From NCBI GenBank assembly GCA_904066235.2, contig CAJFCV020000003.1, positions 10,540,001 to 10,604,000 on the forward strand: 64,000 nt of DNA, given 5' to 3'. The notes beneath the pieces are model-generated. The model was not told the DNA's origin and made no database searches. It saw only the letters and a program-made list of their open reading frames with translations. This document shows, piece after piece, positions 42,005-53,057 of the stretch. The number at the start of each line of letters is the position of its first letter. Position 1 is the first letter of the stretch. This DNA comes from Bursaphelenchus xylophilus (Eukaryota > Nematoda > Chromadorea > Rhabditida > Aphelenchoididae). Position numbers and translations under genes: made by a program.

Positions 42005-42900
42005 TTTGACAAAACAAAAGTTCACTTCGCACTGTGCAATTTCTTGCTCTTTGCACCGTGCAATAGGCTTTTTTGGGCTGCATCTACACTTTTTTCACAC
42101 AATGCAAACGTCAAAAAATCAATCTAGGGGCTTTACGGCGGGCGCACACTTGCGGGCAACCACTTTGCGGGCAACCAGTTTGCGGGCAAATTTTTTGCGG
42201 GCAGCCACTTTGCGGGCAGCCGACATTTGCGGCCAGCAGCGGCATTTGCGGGCAGTCTGGGACATTTGCGGGCAGGGTCGACAGTTGCGGGCAGCCGACA
42301 TTTGCGGGCAACCGGACACCTGATTGGGAGGGTAACAGGGTGGACGTGGAAAAATTACTATGATATTTTGGAAATTGCCGACATTTGCGGGCAGCCGACA
42401 TTTGCGGGCAACCGGCACTTGAGGACAACAAGGTGGAGGTGAAAAAATTACTTCGATATTTTGGAAGTTTTCCGACATTTGCGGGCAGCCGACACTTGCG
42501 GGCAGCCGACATTTGCGGGCAACAGTTCCAAAAGTACCAATACAGTCTGTGTGATTGTTTTTTCCTGTTGCCCGCAAATGTCGGCTGCCCGCAAGTGTCG
42601 GCTGCCCGCAAATGTCGGCAGATTTCCAAAATATCGCAGTAATATTTCCACCTCCACCCTGTTACCCTCAGGTGCCGGTTGCCCGCAAATGTCGGCTGCC
42701 CGCAAGTGTCGGTTGCCCGCAAGTGTCCCAGGCTGCCCGCAAGTGTCTCAGCTGCCCGCAAATGTTTCAGCTGCCCGCAAATGTGACCCCCAAATTTTGC
42801 CCGCAAAGTGGTTGCCCGCAAAAAATTTGCCCGCAAACTGGTTGCCCGCAAAGTGGTTGCCCGCAAGTGTCGCGACGCCGGCTTTACGAACGGGCTGTGA
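42005..42900. repeat. family D copy, interrupted by a fold-back element
   Basis: ACAAAAGTTCACTTCGCACTG, GCACCGTGCAATAGGC and AAAAAATCAATC up to GGGGCTTTAC are family D. After the insertion GGCTTTACGAACGGGCTGTG completes its end. The D end elsewhere reads GCGACTTTACAAACGGACTA, so the join is as expected once the insert is removed. Confidence 0.75.
42137..42879. mobile_element. 743-bp fold-back element built of 17-bp subrepeats, 8-bp target duplication
   Basis: The ends GGCGGGCGCACACTTG and, inverted, GGCGTCGCGACACTTG are flanked by the direct repeat GGCTTTAC (42129-42136 and 42880-42887). The left half carries runs of GCCGACATTTGCGGGCA (17 bp) and the right half the inverse. Between the runs lie short unique blocks (GGTGGACGTGGAAAAATTAC; GATATTTTGGAA) that are also mirrored. 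The centre is near 42508. There is no transposase. This organisation recalls fold-back elements with subrepeat-laden inverted termini. An 8-bp duplication points to a hAT- or P-like transposase in trans (inference). Confidence 0.88.
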
Positions 42901-43045
42901 GTCTGTCGGGAAAATAATAAGCGCTCAGTCGCATCGAAAATCGCATCGCCGCCGAGAAAATGAATTGAGTCGCGACAAAATCAAATTGCTTTTCATTTCA
43001 GCGACGGGATAATATGTAATGACCGCTCGTAGCGACAGAGCGATC
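42900..43045. mobile_element. family A element, copy 10, right end lost
   Basis: Starts AGTCTGTCGGGAAAATAATA and has the CATCGCCGCCGAGAAAATG interior. After GCGACGGGATAATATG the sequence departs from the family, so the right terminus is replaced. Confidence 0.7.
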
Positions 43046-43701
43046 AGTATCATCCAGACACATTGACAGTGAAATATATCGGCGACACCTCGGACGTAAA
43101 AATAAAAAAAAAATGTTTCCAAAAAAAAGTGAAAAACAAATCATAAAATTCCGCAACACTGGTAGATTTTTTAACGAAGATACGAGAAATTACACAAGTC
43201 CTATTTCTATTTCTTTCACAAAAATGCTTTGTCAGACATTTTTTATGGCTTTAGGAAAGCAAAACGATATTTTTTTTTGAATTTTCTTGACGTACCTCAC
43301 AAAAAAACATTGTTCCAAAATTTGACGTTTTTTTCACTTTTCCAAAAGCATAATTTTTACATATACCACTTGAACAAGCCGGTTTCTGGAGAGAAAAAAA
43401 AGAAATGCAAAATAGAACTACAAATTTGGCTTTCGCGAAATGCTGTTCTCAGAACAAAGCCATGAGAAAAGTGGGTGTAATGTTTCAAAGATCCGAGGAA
43501 CTGGAAACATAAACTGACTAAGCCTCTAGGTTGGGTAATGAAAGCCGAAAGGTTATGTAAGTTATGTAGCTTTTAAGAAAGTTCGTAATTTCAAATTTTC
43601 CTTTTTATGGCGTGAGAAAAGAAATGCCAAAAATTTGTTTGTTTATCGCCCATGATACGGCGGTAAAAAAATTACAGTAGAATATCAAATATTTACAGCT
43701 A
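43046..43701. other. no gene recognised
   Basis: AT-rich; one 78-codon frame at 43229-43465 without motif. Confidence 0.3.
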
Positions 43702-44153
43702 ACACGGGAAGTACCCCAAGTGCGACGCTCAGATTTTGATGAAACTTCACGCAAATTTAGAATATTTTTTCCTAAGATATATGCAAGATTCTTAGCTCGC
43801 GCTTTGCAGAAACAACCGAGATTTTTAGATCGAAAGTCGGCGAAAATTTAGGACTTTTTGCCGAATTTCGGCACGAAAAGTTTCTTGCCTATTTCTACCG
43901 TAAAGGATAATGTTTCTACAAAAAATCAATTTTTTTCCGCACGAAAATAGCAAATTTATAACCAAAAAATGTTTTTCTCTCTGACCGCTCTCCGCGATTA
44001 GCGTACTCTCACAGCGGCAAATATCGCTCAATATCTCGACGTCTCTTGCAAAGCGCGAGCTAAAACTTTCAGGAATTGATACTTAGTCCATGACCGACGT
44101 GTGTGCAAAATTTGAAGAAAATCTGAGCGTCGCACTTGGGGTACTTCCCCTGT
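43702..44153 (+). mobile_element. family B, full-length reference copy, 452 bp
   Basis: Begins CACGGGAAGTACCCCAAGTG-CGACGCTCAGATTTTG and ends AAAATCTGAGCGTCGCACTT-GGGGTACTTCCCCTG, inverted ends of about 36 bases. The sub-terminal blocks CTAGCTCGCGCTTTGCAGAAAC and, inverted, CTTGCAAAGCGCGAGCTAAAA are also mirrored, as are CGAGATTTTTAGATCG / CAATATCTCGACG. The whole unit is thus a worn palindrome around CTATTTCTACCGTAAAGG. No ORF of its own. Target site not settled; TAA commonly adjoins both ends. Confidence 0.85.
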
Positions 44154-44164
44154 AAGTTACATAG

Positions 44165-44308
44165 GGCAAAACCTGTCTATAACGGACAATTTTAAGGCCC
44201 CATGAGTCACTTTTATTAGGCCAAAATGACCCTCCGCAAAAGAGAACCTTTCTATAGCAAACAAATTCTTTTGGTCCCTTGCAGTTCGTTGTACAGAGAT
44301 TTTACTGT
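44165..44308. repeat. family I element
   Basis: AACCTGTCTATAACGGAC, CCAAAATGACCCTCCGC, CCTTTCTATAGCAAAC and the end GTTCGTTGTACAGAGATTTTACTG give a nearly complete family I copy. Confidence 0.6.
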
Positions 44309-44989
44309 TTTATGAAGCTAGAAACACTACGTTATGATGTGAAGATGCCTTAAATTATATACCAAAATTTGCAAAAGAGAACGACATTTTAGCCAACTCT
44401 CGGCCTAAAAATCCCTGTCGTTTCTGCAAATCACAAGATAGAAGTCTCGCATATGCCCCAGAAAAAATAATTCTAGATTTTTCCCAAGTTTCATCAAAAT
44501 CTGAGCGTCGCATCAACCTGTTATTACAAACAAAACCAACACGTTTCTATCAATCCTCGCTGTATTGGTATCTAAAACAGCACGCGGTAGGTAAAGAAAG
44601 ATGTAATTTTTTGCCCACACACGACATGTTTCGAATATCAACACGCGAACCACGGAAATATTAATGGCTTCAATGGCCCTCGACGGAACAAAAAGCGTAA
44701 CACAAAAATCTGACATGTACGTATCTTTATGAATAGTATATTTTAAGCCATGGTACGTCAAGGAGAATACAATAGAGCAAAAGTGGTTTTGGTAGTAAAA
44801 TAAGTGTTCTGGTTTGTCAAGTGGCTGCAAAAAAGGCGAAAAATAGACACGTTGTAGCGGAGATTAGGAAACTCATACAAATACACATATATACACATAT
44901 ATAATGGGGAGTTAGTGTAATAAAGCTGAGCGGATTTGGCGCAAGAATCGACGTGGACTTTTATATAATATGTACTTTACCCCGATGTC
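44309..44989. other. B-type fragment to 44520, then a weak minus-strand ORF
   Basis: CTCGGCCTAAAAATCCCTGTCG and CAAGTTTCATCAAAATCTGAGC (44399-44515) are family B. The minus-strand frame 44830-44513 (105 codons, hydrophobic and aromatic-rich) may be an exon of a membrane protein. I see no defining motif and cannot exclude chance. Confidence 0.3.
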
Positions 44990-45450
44990 CTGTATACACC
45001 GGCTCTCGCGCCCGGCCCAAAATCGCGGCCAAGCGCGTGAAAAAAAATTTTTTTGGTCTGAAAGACGAGTAGTTGGCCAGGCCGTGAAGGAAAAGATGGT
45101 AAAAGACAGGTAATTCTTTTATCCAAGGTAATTCTTAAAATTTTTTTTACATGGTGACCCCCAGTATTTTTGGCTCGCTTCACCTCTGTAGCTAGTCAAA
45201 AATTTTCGGCCCGATTAAATACCGACCCGGCCCGGTTTAGCTTGATTGTATATTCTGGTGTGAGAAAGAACGGTAGAACCTAGCCGAAGCTCAAAAAAAT
45301 TTTATGGAACAGTCTTTAAAAAAGAAACGAAAGGGCTGGCCCGGTCAACGGACCCAATGTGGTCGGCAAGGTCCAGATTTCAAATTTTTTTCGGCCCGGT
45401 CCCGGCACAATAAAATTCAGGGCCGGCTGCAAACTCAGGCCCTCCTTCCG
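44990..45450. repeat. GC-rich family E-like islands
   Basis: CGCGCCCGGCCCAAAATCGCG (45007), CCGACCCGGCCCGG (45223), GGCTGGCCCGGTC (45332) and CGGCCCGGTCCCGG (45392) are family E-type words split by AT-rich DNA. Termini are not recoverable. Confidence 0.5.
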
Positions 45451-45579
45451 GCTTTTATATGATGTGTCAACAACAATATGTAACTGCCGGAAACTCGCAA
45501 AAATCTCCAAAAATTTTTTTCAGAACCATATATAATCATATATACTAACACATACATGTGTATACATATAACACATAAA

Positions 45580-45810
45580 AGCTCGGGGCTTTGGTAGTTC
45601 AGCCCCCCAGAAAAGGTAGTTCAAACCCCCACTGTTTTGTCCATTTCACACCCCCATAATGAAAAAATGAGAATAATACAAAAAGTGCAAATTAGAGTAA
45701 AATGACCCCCGGCGTTTTAGCTCAAACCCCTAGTTACCCTCCAAATTCGTTCTTGTGGTTCAGGCTGATCGCAGCCGAGAGACTGGGGGTTGTACTACCT
45801 TAACCCCTAA
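45580..45810. repeat. C-tract inverted-repeat segment, 230 bp
   Basis: GGTAGTTCAGCCCCCC and GGTAGTTCAAACCCCCACTG at the left oppose AGACTGGGGGTTGTACTACC at the right. In between are CACACCCCCATAATG and CAAACCCCTAGTTACC. It is perhaps a small fold-back element; only one copy is seen. Confidence 0.5.
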
Positions 45811-46639
45811 AGTTCAAAATATAGGTATAATAAATAGAAAAAGCAAAATAAGCACATTTTTAATTCGGTCATAATTTTCATAATTTGAAACATTTTTACG
45901 AATCGCTCCCGTTTCATCTTTGATTTTTTTGTACCAACACTTTTTCGGCTACTAGCGAACTCAATTTTCCTGGCCAGACTTGGCCAAAAAAAGCCGGTCC
46001 GGCCCGCTCAGAATTTCCTTCAGACCATCCCGATGAAAGTCCTGGCCCGAGATTAAGTTTCCTCAAAATTTAAACGTAAAAAAATTCGTCTGACAAATTG
46101 GAGAATTGTGCTTGTCATATCTGAGCCCTGTTGTGACCCCCGTCCAAAACTCAATCTCTTTGATCCTCGAAAGAAGTACTTTTGAGGGTCGGGGGAAACA
46201 ACAAATCCGACAGGGATTTGCCGACACGTCAGACATCAAAGTGTTCCGGAACACTACTTTCATAACCGGAAGCGATGTTGACAAATAATAAAACGACCAC
46301 CCCTGTTCGTGGCACTTTTCTCCGCAGTCAGACCGAGCTGCTCAATAAAAGGGAGGACGAGGAGCGGGGAAATGGTTTAAACAAACGCCGTAAGCCGCCG
46401 AGTTTCATAATTGTGTGGGCTTGGGAATCTGGACGACATTTATAGCGTCTTTTATGGGTTCTGGAACAAATAAACTGCGGGCTGTTTACATTTTTTATGT
46501 ATAATATTTTTTTGTTGCAGAATGGTAAATTAAGGGGCATTTAGGGCGTTGTATACTGTTAGGATGACAAAATATCATGTCTGAGACAATTGTCTACGAG
46601 AATTACGGATTTTGATGAAATATGGCGCATATTACTATA
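45811..46639. other. unassigned; family E-like words at 45960-46050
   Basis: GCCGGTCCGGCCCGCTC at about 45993 is family E-type. 46320-46480 is GC-richer with open frames on both strands (plus-strand LNKREDEERG; minus-strand MKLGGLRRLFKPFPRSS). No splice signals or motifs establish an exon. Confidence 0.3.
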
Positions 46640-46793
46640 TATTTTGAAATGTGAGCAACAGCCAAAAAAAAAGCCTATTGCACGGTGCAAAAAGCCACAA
46701 ATTGCACAGTGCAAGGTGATCTTTTGTTTTCTTACAGTGCATGCCGCAAAAATCACTCTAGCGACTTTACAAACGGACTATTATATACGAGAT
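46640..46793. repeat. family D copy
   Basis: GTGAGCAACAGCC, GCACGGTGCAAAAAGCC, GCACAGTGCAAGGTGATC and the end GCAAAAATCACTCTAGCGAC-TTTACAAACGGACTA match family D; the left tip is missing. Confidence 0.65.
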
Positions 46794-46839
46794 GTTCATA
46801 CCGCAATTTGTAAAAAAACCGGGCTTTTTGGTCAAAAAA

Positions 46840-47095
46840 TTGGTCAAAATTTGACGCTAGCTTTTTGAGTTAATGCATAAAACATTTCAGCTTTTTTTCT
46901 ACTGGAGAAGACAAGGTTTCTACAAAAAATAAAAGTTTTCAGAAACGGCGTGGCGAAGCTATGACCAAAAAACGCTTTTTTCTCTGGCCGCCCTGTGCGT
47001 TTTTCGTACTCTCTCGGTTGCAAAAACCGTTGAATATATCAGCTGCGCCAGCAAATTGAGAGCTAAATTTTCAGGAATTGATATATGGCCTAGGC
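46840..47095. repeat. family B fragment
   Basis: GGCCGCCCTGTGCGTTTTTCG, TACTCTCTCGGTTGC and TTTCAGGAATTGATATATGG are the second-half blocks of family B. Confidence 0.6.
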
Positions 47096-47163
47096 CCAAG
47101 ATTAGGCCCAAGATTTGTCCAAAATTAAAAAAAATCGCACCTTATATGGGACATTTATCTTGG

Positions 47164-47235
47164 CCTAGACATGCCTTCCGCGGGCAGGGCTGGCCCATTC
47201 CAAATTTGCTTCAGTCCGGCCTGGAAACTATGTCT
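47164..47235. mobile_element. family E minimal copy, 72 bp
   Basis: TAGACATGCCTTCCGCGGGC left and a right end of ...ACTATGTCTA, with GGGCTGGCCC and TCCGGCCTGG inside. The internal AT-rich part of the long copy is absent. Confidence 0.5.
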
Positions 47236-47897
47236 AACGCTATATTTCACTGGTCTCTCTCCTCACATCACCACCCTCAAAGCGGAACCAAAACAAGTCA
47301 CAAACAGTAAAGGCTTTTAAACAGCCCAAGATATGACGTTGGCAACAGCTAAGCGCCCCAAATCCCCTCCCATAAAAGGGCGATAACCGAATTAAAATAG
47401 CAAGTTGTTCGCGGACGGGGATCTGTTTCATTCTGCGCCGCCCAAACGGAAGACCCACAATCCGCGCAAATTGAGCGCACATATTTGGGCATTCAAATCG
47501 AATTATCACATGTTTTATGGTATCCTCGAGAGTTTTGAGGGCTTGATTTTGTTGCGAAAAATAGAATAAATCCAATATGTACGATAAATCAATCAGCCCC
47601 GTAGCGGTTGAACTCTAATCGCGGATGCGGCGTGAAAAACAAAATATGTTTATCGAGGAAACGGTCTAAAAAATATGTAAAAATAAATTTAGAAAATCAA
47701 AAAAAAATATCGGAATTTTAGGCCAAAGATCATCAAACAAAAACTCCAATACGCTTGTCATTTTAGAACGCGATTTGCAGAAACCCCGAAATAAAGCCCG
47801 AAAGTTAATACAGAACTTTGTACAACGAGCCACAAAAACCAAAAAAATTGTTTGCTATATAGGGGTTTTGTGTATACAAGAGGTTTGTTCTAACTAA
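47236..47897. other. weak minus-strand exon candidate at 47240-47575; family I fragment at 47808-47890
   Basis: The minus-strand frame contains IKHVIIRFECPNMCAQF, then IVGLPFGRRRMKQIPVRE, in GC-richer DNA than its surroundings. It may be real coding sequence, but no domain is recognised. TTTGTACAACGAGCCACAAAAACC at about 47815 is family I. Confidence 0.3.
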
Positions 47898-48347
47898 CAG
47901 GGGAAGTACTCCAAGTGCGACGCTCAGATTTTGTTGAAACTTGGCACAAATTTAGAATAATTTTTTCTAAAAGGTATGAGAGAATCCTAGCTCGCGCTTT
48001 GCAGAAACGACCGAGGTTTTTAGAACGAAAGTCGGTCAAAATTTAGGACTTTTTGCCGAATTTTGGCATGAAAAGTTTCATGCCTATTTCTACCGTAAAG
48101 GATAATGTTTCTACAAAAAATCAAATTTTTCCGCACGAAACTGCCAAAGTTATGGCCAAAAAACGTTTTTCTCTTTGACCGCTCTACACGTTTAGCGTGC
48201 TCTCTCGGCGGCAAAAATCGTTCGATATCTCGGCGGCGCCCGCAAAGCGCAAGGTAAAACTTTCAGGAATTGATATTTAGTCCACACCCGACGTGTGTGC
48301 AAAATTTGAAGAAAATCTGAGCGTCGCACTTTTAGTACTTCCCCTAT
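47898..48347 (+). mobile_element. family B full-length copy, 450 bp
   Basis: CAGGGGAAGTACTCCAAGTG start and TTTTAGTACTTCCCCTAT end. It has the same block order as 43702-44153 and is highly similar along its length, so it is among the youngest copies. Confidence 0.85.
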
Positions 48348-48399
48348 AAATCGCACAGTGCCTTTAGTGGTTGGTGCCTAAAAAGGGAAGTAATTGAAG

Positions 48400-48725
48400 T
48401 GGGGCAAAAAAAATTGATGAAAGTTGGCTCAAATTTACAGCATGCACTTCTAAACATATTGCGAGGCTTCTTCAGCTTGCTCTTTACAAAAACCACCGAA
48501 TTTTTTTGGTCGGAAATCTGGAAAAATTCGTAATTTTTGTCAATTTTCGGTCTAAAAATTTTAGGGAACAGTTACTACTAGGACATATAATTTTGTTACA
48601 AAAAATCAGATTTTTCCGTACGTGGACAAAAAAGGTGTAAGCAAAAATCGTTTGACTGCTGTCAAAAATCATGAGCCAAAGCCTTGAAAGGCTGAGCGTC
48701 CCACATCAAAGACTTCTCTCGAAGA
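48400..48725. repeat. divergent B-type fragment
   Basis: GGGAAGTAATTGAAGTGGGG, CCGAATTTTTTTGGTCGG and CAAAGCCTTGAAAGGCTGAG resemble the variant B type at 28.3 and 34.5 kb. Confidence 0.4.
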
Positions 48726-49426
48726 CTAAGATTCCATTATTCAAAGACAAAAATTAACATAAAATATTGGCAAAATCCCCTGTTGATAACGCCAAAATTG
48801 GATTCAAGTTCTCTAAATCGAATTGCCAAATCGAATGTAAAATTCCCATAAATTTGCGGACGAGAGAAGGGACCAAAGATGACTGTAAAACCCCTTCTGC
48901 CTCTGAACCGCCAAGAATTTACATTTCATTTTTCCACTGCTACCACATCCCCTTGAACTCCATGGTCTAAATTGCAATTAAAAATCGCAAATTGCTTCCC
49001 GGAAAATGCATTTAAACGTGTGAAAATGCAACAGTGCCAATCAGCGAGGGTTGGACTCGGCTTCCTGATCCAATTTTTCCCGCATAAGGCCTAATTAGTC
49101 GGACGAAGCGGCTATTCGCGTTGTCGGGAGATTCTCGGAACTCATCAAATTACGCTTCAAATTGGGCATGCGTTTCACACACGGAGACGGTGGTGTCATT
49201 TTTGTTGTTATTAGTTTGAAGGATCAACAGTCAAAGAGCAAAAATTAATTTCTTTTTGGCGGAGATTTAAACGGTTTCTGGAGGATATGAGTTTTTTTAT
49301 AGTGCAGTGAAATACTGTGGTATATTTCACAACGAATCTGAAGAGAAAAAAAGATTTATTGATCATAAAAAAACCTTTGTTTTACGGAGGTTTTACCTTT
49401 CCCTTACAAGAGAAAATTCAAAAATT
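48726..49426. other. no gene recognised
   Basis: 49010-49200 is GC-richer than the rest, without an ORF or match. It could be conserved non-coding DNA. Confidence 0.3.
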
Positions 49427-49742
49427 AACATGCTCAGATTTTCTTTAGATTTTGCGCATACGTTTGGTATAGGCCACATATAAATTCCTGAAAGTTTCAG
49501 CTCACGCCTTGATACTCAACGATCTTTGCGGTCGAGAGAGTACGCAAAACGCGGAGAGTGGGCAGAGAAACACTTCTGCCCATATCTTTTGCAGTTTCGT
49601 ATGGAAAAAAATCGATTTTTTTGTGGAAATTTTACTCTGTACAGTAGAAATAGGCATGAAATATTGCCTATTTCTATGCTAAAATTTGCAAAAAAATTTC
49701 ACATTTTTTTCAACTTTGCTACCTCGTTTTTTTAATCAAGAA
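49427..49742 (-). repeat. family B fragment
   Basis: GTCGAGAGAGTACGCAAAACG, CATATCTTTTGCAGTTTCG and CTCTGTACAGTAGAAATAGGC are in second-half-first order. Confidence 0.65.
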
Positions 49743-50269
49743 GCAGTTTTATTTTGGCTATTTTTGCACCAAATGCAGTAACAAATTCCATCATGTGACA
49801 AAAAATGCATCCAAATGGGTTTGGATGCATTTTTGCAAAGAAAAACTATTATCATGCGTTCGACCCATTATGATGCATTTTTTGATCCTGACTATATGGT
49901 CAGTTTTTTCAGATGTATTAAAAATTTTCATTGCCTCATTTCCGCAGTATGTATAAAAAGGTGTAAAACGGCTGGAATATAAAGAGATATTTTTTTACAC
50001 TCCGGATTATCCACAAAGCCGCTGTAAAAAAGCTATAAAAGGAAGCAATGCCAGAACAATAGGAAAGAACCATATGATTGTAAATTGAAAACAAGAGAAG
50101 CAAAGATAAACGATGAGAGAGCAGGGTAGTCAAGCAATCGACCTAAAAAGAATTCTCGGACCTTTCTTTGTGATGAAAAGCCAACCTAAAGAGTTCTCTT
50201 TTCCTTGCTTTTTCGATTTGATATGTAAAACTCATATTTGCGCTTAATTTTGTACACGAATTGTCCATA
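49743..50269. other. unassigned; small hairpin at about 49800-49836
   Basis: AAAAATGCATCCAAATGGG / TTTGGATGCATTTTT makes a 14-bp stem, with a further TGATGCATTTTTTG copy 40 bases on. No gene. Confidence 0.35.
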
Positions 50270-50481
50270 CAGTGGCAGACCTAATCCGGTGGAAAAAACG
50301 TACAATTTTCATCAGGGAAGTATCAAAAAATGTGGCAAAATAATCCCGATTTGGGCGCGCCTTTTTCTCACAAAAAGAGCGGGCACGATTTCAAAATTGG
50401 CGTCACTTGGAGAAGGAGGTATTTTGCCACCTTTTTGATACTTCCCGGAAAATTTTTGCCACTGGATAAGGTCCGCCGCTG
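50270..50481. mobile_element. family C element, 212 bp, TA-flanked
   Basis: CAGTGGCAGACCTAATCCGG left, GATAAGGTCCGCCGCTG right, TA at 50268-50269 and 50482-50483. The left arm has a deletion in the CCCTCTCCAAGTG block. Confidence 0.82.
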
Positions 50482-50484
50482 TAG

Positions 50485-51827
50485 GGTGTCAATTTGTTGA
50501 TAATTCCGCTTGCTCTTTGCAAGGGCATCCGAGATATTCCACGATCTTTGGCTCAAGAGTACACGAAATTGGAGAGCGGCCAGAAAGAAAAAAGTGTTTT
50601 TTTTCAATAAATCGGCCAATTTGCGGTGGAAAAAATATCTTTTGGGCAAATAAAGCGTTCCTCAACGGCAAAAAAATGAAACAAAAACTTTCGTTGCAGA
50701 ATAATACCAATTGATTTCTCCGAGAAAGAGAAATATTGTAAAATCATCAAAAAAAAGCAAAATATATAAATATATAAACCCCTGTAGCACATTTTTTTAC
50801 ATTTTCTGCACCCAAAAAGAATAATTTCGCGGATGTCATGGGTTCTGATTAAATGCGACATCAATTCACAAGGCCCTCAGGGAATGGCGGCGTGACTTTG
50901 AAATGATTCGAAAAATGAAATTTTCTTTTTTTTTGGAAAAAATTGAGAACTTCAAATATTTTTTTTTGGTTAAAGATGTGGTTATTGGAGAAGTTTTGGT
51001 TTTTTAAAAGGGGGCAAGACAGATTTTACATAAACAAATCATAAAGGGTAACAAAAAAAAAGTCTTAAAAAGCAAACAAACTTGACTGAAAAATATTTTT
51101 TTCGATTTTTTATTTGTTGAGCATCGCTTATTTGATCAATATTTTTTACAGTAAGAATTATAAAAAATTGAAAACAGCAAAAAATTCAAATTTTTGGAAT
51201 CAAAAAAGAAAATAAAAAAAAGTGAAATTTGGAACGAAATTAAAAAGTTTTTAAAAAATAAATATTTTTTAAAAAATGCCCAAAATAAAAAAAAAAAAAA
51301 TTGAATTGAAAAATCCCAAAATTCAAATTTTTTCAATAAAGAAATAAATAAATAAAAAAATTACATTGTTCCAACAACACTTCGAAATAAAGGAAATAAA
51401 CTTTTAAATCCGCCCAAAATAAAAAAAAAATTATTTCAACCCAAAATAAAAAAAAATTTATTGAAAAATTAGAAAATTTAAAATTCAAATTTTAAACCCA
51501 AAAAATTCCAAATTACCCCTCCAAAATCTCGCAGCCTTACCGATTAGGACCTAATACACCACCAGTTTTTTAATCGCTCTAATCTCCTCTCAACCACCTT
51601 CGAGAGCCTCAAAGTTCTCCCTTCATGTTCCCGCGGACGTCAGATGCCGGCGTTAAAAAGAATGTTTTAAAATTCCCAAAATCCGTCTTCTGTAGGATAA
51701 GCGGAGCAATAACAATGTATGGCGGGATTTGGAGCGGTCTGGAGGGAAAATTGAAAGTTTGAAAAGTTTAGAAACTAGACTTTACTATGAAGATTAGCAG
51801 GGGCAATGATGAAAGGGAAAATATAAC
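50485..51827. other. family B fragment to 50650, then AT-rich DNA
   Basis: GCTTGCTCTTTGCAAGGGCATCC and GAGAGCGGCCAGAAAG (50508-50588) are family B. 50900-51500 is extremely A/T-rich with A and T runs. No exon seen. Confidence 0.45.
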
Positions 51828-52157
51828 ACAACGATCTTTGTGGCCAAGAGAGTACGAAAAATGGGGAGAACTGCCAGAAAGATAAACACTTGTTGGCCAT
51901 ATTTTTGCCTGTTTTGTACGAAAAAAAAAATATTTTTTGTGGAAACATTACCCTCTACTGTAGTAATAAGCATAAAATTTTTCATCCAAAAAATCGCAAA
52001 AAAAGTGTCACATTTTTTTCAAATTTTGACCTAAAAATCTCCGTCGTTTCTGCAAAGCGCGGTCTAGGAATCTCCCGTATGTCCCAGAAGATTTTATCTG
52101 AATTTGTGCCAAGTGTGATCGAAATCTGAGCGTCGCACTGCGAGCACTTCCCTTGTA
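51828..52157 (-). repeat. family B half copy
   Basis: AACGATCTTTGTGGCCAAGAG through CTCTACTGTAGTAATAAGC to GAGCGTCGCACTGCGAGC and ACTTCCCTTGTAA: the right half plus terminus of family B. Confidence 0.7.
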
Positions 52158-52244
52158 ATTTTTCTCTGCAAAATCACAGCCACACTCTTCTCTGTTTGTC
52201 ACCGAACTTGCAAATATTCGAAAAACGAATCCTTATTCAAGTGA

Positions 52245-52397
52245 AACGCTCAGAATTGGATGAAACTTGCGTCAAATTTAAAATTGATTTAATCTATGAG
52301 ATTGCTAACTTGCTCTTTGCAGACACGATCGAGATTTTTAGATCGTCAGCTGACAAAATGCAGCATTTTTTTGCCAATTTTGCAAAAAACATCATAT
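52245..52397 (+). repeat. family B left end, cut by family A
   Basis: GAAACGCTCAGAATTGGATG, AACTTGCTCTTTGCAGACACG and CGAGATTTTTAGATCGTC are the left half of B. The copy stops at the family A element that begins at 52398. Confidence 0.6.
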
Positions 52398-52545
52398 CAG
52401 TCTGTCGGGAAAATAATGAGTGTCGCTGCGCCGATCGGGTCGCTGAAGTGAAAAGCAATTTGATTTTGCCACAACACAATTCGTTTTCCCCGCGGCGATG
52501 AGATTTTCGATGCGACAGAGCGCTTATTATTTTCCCGACAGACTG
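52398..52545. mobile_element. family A element, copy 11, 148 bp
   Basis: CAGTCTGTCGGGAAAATAATG and TTATTATTTTCCCGACAGACTG tips, orientation with the GCTGAAGTGAAAAGC block first. Full length. Confidence 0.85.
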
Positions 52546-53057
52546 AAAAAAAGTGTGTGCACAGATAATGTTGCACAACAAGAAAATTATACAACAAAAA
52601 AAACACAGACGAAACTCCCCAATACATTTGCCAGTTCATTGATCAAACCGCTACAGGGTTTCCGCCTCATCAAACAGACTCGAATCCCCGCGGGGAAATG
52701 TGCGGCGGATGAATTATTTAATTTTGCAATTCCCCCCTTTTTTGGCAATTTGAAATTCCGCAGGGGATGAGGAGTTGGGGGCCACAAACAAATCCACTTG
52801 ATTATAATCGAAAAAAGTTTGGGCCCGGCTTGAAACAATAAACCGGATGTCGCCAGAGGGGTTTCGAAAGGAATCCCGTAAATTGTGGGCGTAAAACTGT
52901 AAATTCGGGGATGGAAATAGATGTTTTGAGGAAAAAGATGAAGGAACGGCAAGTGGAGTTTGAGGTCAAAAGTTTGGAAATTCGACTTTTGTCAGAAAAA
53001 TTGAACGACAGAAGATAAAATAAAATAATACGGGGAGTTCTCGAGGTGTGATGTTCA
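52546..53057. other. no gene recognised
   Basis: A 121-codon minus-strand frame (52587-52952) is open but low in motif content. Nothing else stands out. Confidence 0.3.

Noticed and set aside
42111..43012. Long overlapping open frames (up to 251 codons) on both strands
   Set aside because: They follow from a 17-bp repeat array that lacks stops in any frame; the protein period of 17 residues is an artefact.
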